Shown here: positions 8,797-13,118 of the stretch, one piece after another
How positions within the stretch are numbered: position 1 is the first letter of the stretch
Layout of the letters: every line of letters begins with the position of its first letter
Assembly (NCBI GenBank): GCA_050954885.1
Contig: JBPBPI010000013.1
Location: 1-13,118 of the forward strand
Direction of reading: 5' to 3'
Length of the DNA: 13,118 bases
Source: JBPBPI01 sp050954885
Lineage (GTDB): Bacteria; Pseudomonadota; Alphaproteobacteria; Caedimonadales; Caedimonadaceae
Program-made: the position numbers and the translations under genes
Notes under the pieces: generated by a model
Told to the model about the DNA's origin: nothing
Seen by the model: only the letters and a program-made list of their open reading frames with translations
The model's database searches: none

Positions 8797-8931
8797 GCAA
8801 TAAAGGCAATATTAAAATAATTTATTCTTTTTATAAAAATTATTAAATTTAGAAATTTATTCTTATTTAAATTTTTAAAATTAATAATTTTTATTATTAT
8901 GAATACTTAATATACAAAAGGTTTATAGTAC

Positions 8932-10869
8932 ATGTCTAATTTGATAAAAAAATCTATTATTCTAACAGTAAGTTCACTAGCAATCTCTCAATCTATGATT
9001 TATGGAAAAAATATTTTTGATGATTTTGATTTTGAAAATTCAAAAGGATTACATTATTTACATAATTTAAAACCTTACCCTAAAGTAGAGGATATTACTT
9101 ACTTTGAAAAAACCAGCTCATCAATTTTTGGTGATTTTTTTAACAATCCTATGGTAACTGCTCAACCAGCTAAAACTAATTCAACTTCTTTTGATGAGTT
9201 TTTTAGGTCTTTTAATAATCGTGCGGCAGCTGTTCAACCAGCTAAAGCTAATTCAACATTTTTTGATGAGTTTTTTAGGTCTTTTAATAATCGTGCGGCA
9301 GCTGTTCAACCAGCTAAAACTAATTCAACTTCTTTTGATGAGTTTTCTAATAATCACACAGTAATTGCTCAACCAGCTAAAACTAATTCAACAATTGAAA
9401 ATGAATTTGATAAAATTTTTGAAGCATCTAATAAACAAACTGTAACTATTGAACATTTAGAAAATTATATTCAACAACTTTTGTCTGAATTAAAGACTTT
9501 AAACACACAACAACCGAGTCAAAATTCAGAACTACCCTTAACAGTAGAAGAATTTAAAAAAATAACAGCAAAAATTGCCATTTTGGAAGAACAAATTAAT
9601 AATCTTATATCACAATTGCGCTCAGGAAATAATCAACCTAATACGTCCGTTATTTCTGAAATTGAAAAACAGATTGAATCCATTAAAATCAATGAGATAA
9701 AAGAAAAAATTGAGGATTTTAAAACTACTTATGCAGATGGACCCATTCCTCTAAGTTCTAGAGAAGGTGGTCAAAGTCCAATTCATAAACTTATGGAAGA
9801 AATTAAGGCTGCAAATGATAAAAAAGCGGCTGAAGATTTAGTTATTTATTTAGAAACTGAATTAAATTCTTCAGATTCTGCACGTGTCGATAGCGTCTCT
9901 GCAATCCTTAATAGCTCTTTACCAACAATTATTAAAGATGCTCAAGCGTCCATTGCAAAAAAAGATACTGAAAGCAAAATAAAGCTTATTAACGAAGAAG
10001 GACAAACACTTGAAGCTAATGAAACAGCAAATGTTATAAATGCTATTTCAACGACACCTATTACACAAATCAATCCTGGATCATTGTTACTTTTGTTTAC
10101 ACCTGAAAAGCTTTCAAGCATTACAAATGATCTTTATAGTAACATATTTTTTTATTTTAAAAATTTGACTAAAAATCAGCGTAAAGTTATTTTAGCAAAA
10201 CTATCAACTGTTGTTGGAGATTACACAAAAGCTATAGCAACTCCTGAAAATGCAAAGCAAAAGATTTTTGCACTTATGTATGAGAATTTAAATCGAACAG
10301 AACTTTTCTCAGCGCCAAGACATCTACCAGAGCGTATAAAATTAGACTTAGCAAATAGAGAATTATTACGACTAAGTGGAAATACAGCACCTATTATTGC
10401 TGATCCTATAATTTTACCTGTGGGACCAAATCCAGCACCTGCGGGACCAAACCCAGCACCTGCGGGACCAAATCCAGCACCTGCGGGACCAAATCCAGCA
10501 CCTGCGGGACCAAACCCAGCACCTGCGGGACCAAACCCAGCACCTGCGGGACCAAACCCAGCACCTGCAGGACCAAACCCAGCACCTGCGAGACCAAATT
10601 CAGCATCCCAAGCTTTCGCTAACATGCAACCTGTTATACCAACAGATGGTGTAGGTAGTGGTCGTACTCTTACAGCAACACCTACAATGGTCGATGGTCT
10701 AAATATAAATAATGATCTTAGACCACTTAACTACAAATCTCCACAAATTAGAGTCATTGAAAATTATATGAAGGCTTATCCTGGAACAACCGCAAAAACG
10801 GCTGTTCACACATTGATTACACATAATCATCCTTTATTCTTGGGAACATCAATTCATCCAAGCACATAA
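8932..10869 (+). CDS. Secreted repeat protein of unknown function (coiled coil plus GPNPAPA tract)
   Basis: I do not recognise a family. The 645-residue product opens with a Sec-type signal peptide: basic start (SNLIKK), hydrophobic core (SIILTVSSLAISQSMI), likely cleavage near residue 25. Then come four degenerate 24-residue repeats starting QPAK(T/A)NST (from residue 78), a charged Gln/Glu/Lys-rich region likely to form coiled coil (about 170-265), a mostly helical middle (about 270-480), eight perfect GPNPAPA heptapeptides (498-553) plus one degenerate copy, and a C-terminal region of about 85 residues ending in HNHPLFLGTSIHPST. There is no membrane anchor, LPXTG motif or beta-barrel pattern. 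The start ATG at 8932 has a weak AAAGG ten bases upstream. It is monocistronic, with a long spacer before and a strong terminator after. A periplasmic structural protein or a host-directed secreted protein are both possible; this is inference from architecture only. Confidence 0.8.
   Translation: MSNLIKKSIILTVSSLAISQSMIYGKNIFDDFDFENSKGLHYLHNLKPYPKVEDITYFEKTSSSIFGDFFNNPMVTAQPAKTNSTSFDEFFRSFNNRAAAVQPAKANSTFFDEFFRSFNNRAAAVQPAKTNSTSFDEFSNNHTVIAQPAKTNSTIENEFDKIFEASNKQTVTIEHLENYIQQLLSELKTLNTQQPSQNSELPLTVEEFKKITAKIAILEEQINNLISQLRSGNNQPNTSVISEIEKQIESIKINEIKEKIEDFKTTYADGPIPLSSREGGQSPIHKLMEEIKAANDKKAAEDLVIYLETELNSSDSARVDSVSAILNSSLPTIIKDAQASIAKKDTESKIKLINEEGQTLEANETANVINAISTTPITQINPGSLLLLFTPEKLSSITNDLYSNIFFYFKNLTKNQRKVILAKLSTVVGDYTKAIATPENAKQKIFALMYENLNRTELFSAPRHLPERIKLDLANRELLRLSGNTAPIIADPIILPVGPNPAPAGPNPAPAGPNPAPAGPNPAPAGPNPAPAGPNPAPAGPNPAPAGPNPAPARPNSASQAFANMQPVIPTDGVGSGRTLTATPTMVDGLNINNDLRPLNYKSPQIRVIENYMKAYPGTTAKTAVHTLITHNHPLFLGTSIHPST
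9163..9402 (+). repeat. 72-bp tandem repeats (24 residues each)
   Basis: Copies begin at 9163, 9235, 9307 and 9370, each opening with CAACCAGCTAAA. The first two are full 72-bp units that are nearly identical; the third is shortened in frame to 63 bp and the fourth is partial. The unit encodes QPAKTNSTSFDEFF followed by RSFNNRAAAV. Residues just before 9163 (IFGDFFNNP) look like a decayed earlier copy. Confidence 0.85.
10423..10590 (+). repeat. 21-bp tandem repeat, eight copies (GPNPAPA)
   Basis: There are eight uninterrupted 21-bp units, each encoding Gly-Pro-Asn-Pro-Ala-Pro-Ala, followed at 10591 by a degenerate copy encoding RPNSA. Copies differ only by synonymous changes (AAT/AAC for Asn, GCG/GCA for the last Ala). 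The protein should form an extended polyproline-like stalk. Such an array can gain or lose units in frame by slippage or recombination. Confidence 0.95.
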
Positions 10870-10914
10870 TTTCTTAAGTAAAAAATACTTTTGAAAGAGA
10901 TTTTTAACGAACTA

Positions 10915-10950
10915 AAATAAAGCTTGAGGGCTTGCCTTCAAGCTTTATTT
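10915..10950 (+). terminator. Rho-independent terminator of the secreted repeat-protein gene
   Basis: AAATAAAGCTTGAGGG (10915-10930) pairs with CCTTCAAGCTTTATTT (10935-10950) around a CTTG loop: 16 pairs with one G-T wobble. The hairpin starts 45 nt after the stop codon. The 3' arm itself ends in TTTATTT, with more T-rich sequence after it. Confidence 0.85.
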
Positions 10951-11070
10951 ATGAAATTTTATTAGACATAATTATTGATGTTTTAATTTTAAAATTGATT
11001 AACAAAAAATTTCAAACATTATGTGAGATAGTTTTACTAAAAATTCATTGAGTTTTTTTTAAGGAAACTC

Positions 11071-11097
11071 TTGCTCTTCATCACACAATCATGTAAT
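11071..11097 (+). promoter_or_regulatory. Candidate promoter of tRNA-Pro
   Basis: TTGCTC (11071-11076) and TGTAAT (11092-11097, 5 of 6 to TATAAT) are 15 nt apart, with transcription expected near 11104, a few bases before the tRNA. The spacing is short, so this is only plausible. The SDR and nth genes may be read from the same promoter. Confidence 0.35.
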
Positions 11098-11111
11098 GAA
11101 TAAATCATTGT

Positions 11112-11188
11112 CGGGGAGTAGCGCAGCCTGGTAGCGCGCCTGCCTTGGGCGCAGGATGTCGGGGGTTCGAATCCCTCCTTCCCGACCA
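11112..11188 (+). tRNA. tRNA-Pro (anticodon UGG)
   Basis: A 77-nt cloverleaf with encoded CCA. The acceptor arm CGGGGAG pairs with CTTCCCG with one G-T wobble. The anticodon stem CCTGC/GCAGG encloses loop CTTGGGC, giving anticodon TGG, and the T-loop GTTCGAAT is standard. UGG reads proline codons CCA/CCG and, with modification, the other two. The SDR gene starts 20 nt downstream on the same strand. Confidence 0.97.
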
Positions 11189-11207
11189 TAATGAAAGCCC
11201 ATAGAGT

Positions 11208-11966
11208 ATGCAACATACATCTATTTTAATTACAGGGGCCAGCAGTGGTATTGGCGCCGCTCTTGCCCAAGAATATGCTAAAGTCCACATTCATCTAGCT
11301 CTAATCGGTCGCAATGCTGATCGTCTTCATCAAGTTGCTGAAATTTGTCGTCTTAAGGGCGCGAATGTCCGTGAAAAAGTAATCGATGTTCAAGACTTTG
11401 ATACATTGAAAAGTTGGATTGAAGAGATTCACCAACATTATCCATTTTCTTTAGTCATTGCCAACGCGGGTCGCGGTACCCAAGGTCAGCCTGAGACCAC
11501 CGAAAACACTTTAGATATTTTTTCAACCAATGTTGGGGGCGTGTTACATACTATTTTGCCGATAATCCCTTTGATGAAAGATCGAGGATACGGTCAAATT
11601 GCTATCATGAGTTCGCTGGCTTCTTTTCGAGGATTTGCCGAAAAAAGTGCCTATTGTGGCAGTAAAGCCGCCGTTCGCGTTTATGGCGAAGGATTACGGG
11701 CTTCGCTAAAGCCTCTTAATATTCAGGTCTCTGTTATCTGTCCAGGATTTGTGAAAACTGCTTTAACGGACTTTAATAATTTTAAAATGCCTTTTGTGAT
11801 GACGTCCCAACAAGCCGCCAGAATTATTCGAAAAGGTCTTGAAAAAAATCAAGGTCGTATTGCCTTTCCTAGATCAACCTATCTTGCGAGTTTATTTTTA
11901 TCTTGGATGCCGTCGCCTTGGGCTGAATTTTTTGCCAATCGATTACCTTATAAGAAGAAGCCATGA
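11208..11966 (+). CDS. SDR-family NAD(P)-dependent oxidoreductase
   Basis: A classical short-chain dehydrogenase/reductase of 252 residues, a usual length. The Rossmann nucleotide-binding motif TGASSGIG is at 9-16, the NAG motif at 86-88 and the structural Asn at N108. The catalytic set is S136, Y149 and K153 (YCGSK), followed by a PG motif in VICPGFVKTAL. Arg35 at the end of the second strand (IGRNADRL) suggests NADP(H), as an inference. The substrate cannot be told; the protein resembles the broad cytosolic group of general SDRs acting on ketones, acyl chains or hydroxy acids. Start ATG at 11208 places the glycine motif correctly and lies 20 nt after tRNA-Pro. The stop overlaps the nth start as ATGA, so the two genes are almost certainly co-transcribed and translationally coupled. 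Confidence 0.93.
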   Translation: MQHTSILITGASSGIGAALAQEYAKVHIHLALIGRNADRLHQVAEICRLKGANVREKVIDVQDFDTLKSWIEEIHQHYPFSLVIANAGRGTQGQPETTENTLDIFSTNVGGVLHTILPIIPLMKDRGYGQIAIMSSLASFRGFAEKSAYCGSKAAVRVYGEGLRASLKPLNIQVSVICPGFVKTALTDFNNFKMPFVMTSQQAARIIRKGLEKNQGRIAFPRSTYLASLFLSWMPSPWAEFFANRLPYKKKP

Positions 11967-12637
11967 CGACGCTTATGCCTTCAGCTTTGATGACAGAATC
12001 AGAAATTGATAATTTCTTTCAAATTTTACACGATTTAAATCCACAACCTCGTGGTGAGTTAAAATATGTCAACCCTTTCACCCTTTTGGTATGCGTCGTT
12101 TTATCTGCCCAAGCCACCGACAAAAGCGTTAATCTAGCAACCCCTGCTTTATTTAAGGCCGCCGATACACCTGAAAAGATGATTCAACTGGGTCAAGAAA
12201 AGATTTGTGAATTTATCAAAAAAATTGGATTTTCTAGCATTAAATCTAAATATATTGTGACCCTAAGCCAACAATTGATTGATCACTTTCAAGGTGAAGT
12301 GCCGCAAACCATGGACGAATTGATGCAACTTGCCGGCGTAGGCCGTAAAACCGCCAATGTTGTTTTAAATGTTGCCTTTCATAAGCCCACTTTGGCGGTC
12401 GATACCCATGTTTATCGGGTGTCTAATCGCACGGGACTTGCGCCTGGTTCAACACCCGATAAAGTCGAGCAACATCTTCTAACCCGTGTACCCAATGAGT
12501 ATCTTTTTAATGCCCATCATTGGTTAATTCTTCATGGACGTTATATTTGTAAAGCTCTTAAGCCACAATGTTTTGTCTGTCCTGTGGAAAAATTTTGTCA
12601 TTATCCTCATAAAATATTTTTAAATACAAAGAAATAA
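11963..12637 (+). CDS. nth: Endonuclease III (DNA glycosylase/AP lyase)
   Basis: This base-excision repair enzyme removes oxidised pyrimidines and cleaves the resulting abasic site. The helix-hairpin-helix LAGVGRKTAN (123-132) carries the catalytic lysine K129, and the catalytic aspartate is D147 in VDTHVYRV. The four [4Fe-4S] ligands are C196, C203, C206 and C212 with the standard C-x6-C-x2-C-x5-C spacing. All key residues are offset by +9 from E. coli Nth (K120, D138, C187-C203), so the true start could be M10 (11990) rather than M1. The ATGA overlap with the SDR gene favours M1. The catalytic features are complete, and no clear hairpin terminator follows. Confidence 0.97.
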   Translation: MTTLMPSALMTESEIDNFFQILHDLNPQPRGELKYVNPFTLLVCVVLSAQATDKSVNLATPALFKAADTPEKMIQLGQEKICEFIKKIGFSSIKSKYIVTLSQQLIDHFQGEVPQTMDELMQLAGVGRKTANVVLNVAFHKPTLAVDTHVYRVSNRTGLAPGSTPDKVEQHLLTRVPNEYLFNAHHWLILHGRYICKALKPQCFVCPVEKFCHYPHKIFLNTKK

Positions 12638-12715
12638 AATAGCGCAAGCCATTGAAATAACTCACATTATTTTTTCAAATGTTTTCTTGTTATTCAATCT
12701 ATTCTTAATTTTTAA

Positions 12716-12744
12716 TTGACAATGTTCATCGTTTTTTTTATCAG
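12716..12744 (+). promoter_or_regulatory. Candidate promoter of the small secreted ORF
   Basis: A perfect -35 TTGACA (12716-12721) is followed after 17 nt by TATCAG (12739-12744, 4 of 6). Transcription would begin near 12751, giving a leader of about 80 nt that includes the inverted repeat at 12778-12801. Confidence 0.45.
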
Positions 12745-12777
12745 GTTATTAATGTATGAATCCAAACCATACCCATG

Positions 12778-12801
12778 AATATAATGTGTATTCATTATAT
12801 T
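12778..12801. repeat. 9-bp inverted repeat in the leader of the small ORF
   Basis: AATATAATG (12778-12786) and CATTATATT (12793-12801) are exact reverse complements separated by 6 nt. It could be an operator or a weak leader hairpin upstream of the ORF at 12833; all-AT arms make a terminator unlikely. Confidence 0.5.
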
Positions 12802-12832
12802 ATGTATTTATCTTTTAACACTAAGGCTTTTC

Positions 12833-13036
12833 ATGTTCTCAAAATTACTCAGATATTTAATATCTTCTACTCTTTTAATATGCCTTATTGGCAGTAATTC
12901 TTATTCTTCTGATCGAATTGATTTAAATGAAAAAACACCGACTTTTAAACAAAAACATTATGAAAAACTTGACGAACAAAATCCGATAAAAAAAATTGAA
13001 TTTCAAGATATTGAAGCAGGATATATAGCTGATTGA
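12833..13036 (+). CDS. Small secreted protein, 3' end replaced by an IS630 insertion
   Basis: The 67-codon ORF has a good ribosome site (TAAGG, 6 nt before the ATG at 12833) and a clear Sec signal peptide: LLRY start, hydrophobic ISSTLLICLIGS core, probable cleavage near residue 25. The mature part is short, charged and of no family I recognise. The sequence TA|TAGCTG at 13024-13031 is the boundary of the IS element, so host coding sequence ends at about residue 64 and the final residues (IAD) and the TGA stop are supplied by the element. The original gene was therefore probably longer and continued beyond the insertion; its remainder, if kept, would lie right of this window. It may now be a truncated or dead gene. 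Confidence 0.6.
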   Translation: MFSKLLRYLISSTLLICLIGSNSYSSDRIDLNEKTPTFKQKHYEKLDEQNPIKKIEFQDIEAGYIAD

Positions 13037-13118
13037 CGTAATGATTTGTCTTTGATATTTTGAGTGAATGAGTTACGGATATAGCATAGATTTAAGGGAA
13101 CGTGTTCTGTTTTATATT
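13026..13118 (+). mobile_element. Left end of an IS630-family insertion sequence (runs off window)
   Basis: The inferred left end starts TAGCTGATTGACGTAATG at 13026, just after a TA at 13024-13025 (IS630 elements duplicate TA). In the first 25 positions it matches the 7973 end of the 102-bp element in 20. A transposase start follows at 13068. The right end is outside the window. Confidence 0.8.
13068..13118 (+). CDS. IS630-family transposase, N-terminal fragment (cut by window end)
   Basis: Only 17 codons are visible: MSYGYSIDLRERVLFYI. The pattern Y-S-x-D-L-R-x-R-V is typical of the extreme N-terminus of IS630-type transposases, just before their helix-turn-helix DNA-binding region. The DDE catalytic domain would lie to the right. 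The start is 42 nt inside the element end, and TGAGTG just upstream is a weak ribosome site. The frame is open to the window edge. Whether the gene is intact cannot be judged. It is the likely source of transposase for the related 102-bp element at 7872-7973. Confidence 0.8.
   Translation, partial: MSYGYSIDLRERVLFYI

Larger units (their letters stand above)
8473..8931. other. 459-bp AT-rich divergent spacer
   Basis: No gene is visible in any frame here. The spacer lies between the divergently oriented nucleotide transporter gene and the secreted repeat-protein gene, so it should hold both promoters. It contains a 21-nt direct repeat pair (8532-8552, 8561-8581), an inverted repeat around a TTGACA (8735-8764) and a perfect 20-bp palindrome (8777-8796), listed separately. 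The remainder is almost pure A and T. Confidence 0.6.

Noticed and set aside
10423..10590. Possible CRISPR array, because of regular repeats
   Set aside because: The 21-bp units are directly adjacent with no spacers and encode a perfect heptapeptide repeat.
10221..10625. Minus-strand open frames across the proline-rich repeat (also 10406-10606)
   Set aside because: They are antisense shadows of the 21-bp array: a repeat whose length is a multiple of three stays open in other frames. There is no ribosome site, and the plus-strand gene is clear.
11050..11070. Possible terminator hairpin before tRNA-Pro (GAGTTT...AAACTC)
   Set aside because: It has only 6 pairs with a 9-nt loop and no T-run after it on the plus strand; too weak to call.
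11105..11290. Minus-strand ORF with a protein reading like RDSNPRHPAPKAGALP
   Set aside because: This is the well-known spurious translation of a tRNA gene in antisense; the tRNA-Pro and SDR gene explain the region.

Overview
The window looks like a piece of an AT-rich, host-associated alphaproteobacterial genome, perhaps of the Rickettsiales or Holosporales type. The grounds are an NTT/Tlc-family nucleotide transporter gene (typical of obligate intracellular bacteria), an AmpG-like muropeptide permease, large AT-rich spacers, secreted repeat proteins, a proteobacterial tRNA-Pro and endonuclease III, and IS630-type mobile DNA. The lineage is an inference; no marker here fixes it.

Layout from left to right. 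Positions 1-162 hold no recognisable gene. A strong hairpin terminator (163-187) ends a giant minus-strand gene (207-5432) for a 1741-residue protein with VCBS/Ig-like repeats, a DUF4114 module, a short RTX-like stretch and a VCA0849-type type I secretion tail. Diverging from it is ampG (5664-6959). Converging on ampG is a nucleotide transporter gene (8472 down to 6962) that is broken by a 102-bp insertion. A 459-bp, extremely AT-rich spacer with operator-like symmetric sequences precedes a plus-strand gene (8932-10869) for a secreted, coiled-coil, proline-rich repeat protein of unknown function, which ends at a long hairpin terminator. Then follow tRNA-Pro(UGG), an SDR oxidoreductase and nth (the last two overlap by 4 bp), a small secreted ORF, and the first 93 bp of an IS630-family element running off the right edge.

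The main discovery is mobile DNA linking two places. The 102-bp insertion in the transporter gene (7872-7973) has imperfect terminal inverted repeats and a TA duplication. Removing it with one TA copy restores the reading frame exactly, through an Asp-Pro-Asn-Ser-Ala-Lys-Lys-Gly segment typical of the family. Its ends resemble the left end of the IS630-type element at 13026, which sits at a TA inside the small ORF. So the short element looks like a MITE mobilised by that IS630 family, and both copies interrupt protein genes.

Functionally the window concerns the host interface: a probable surface or secreted type I substrate, a secreted repeat protein, cell-wall fragment recycling, and a nucleotide import gene caught in the act of decay. 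Neither the type I secretion apparatus nor the rest of the IS is inside the window.
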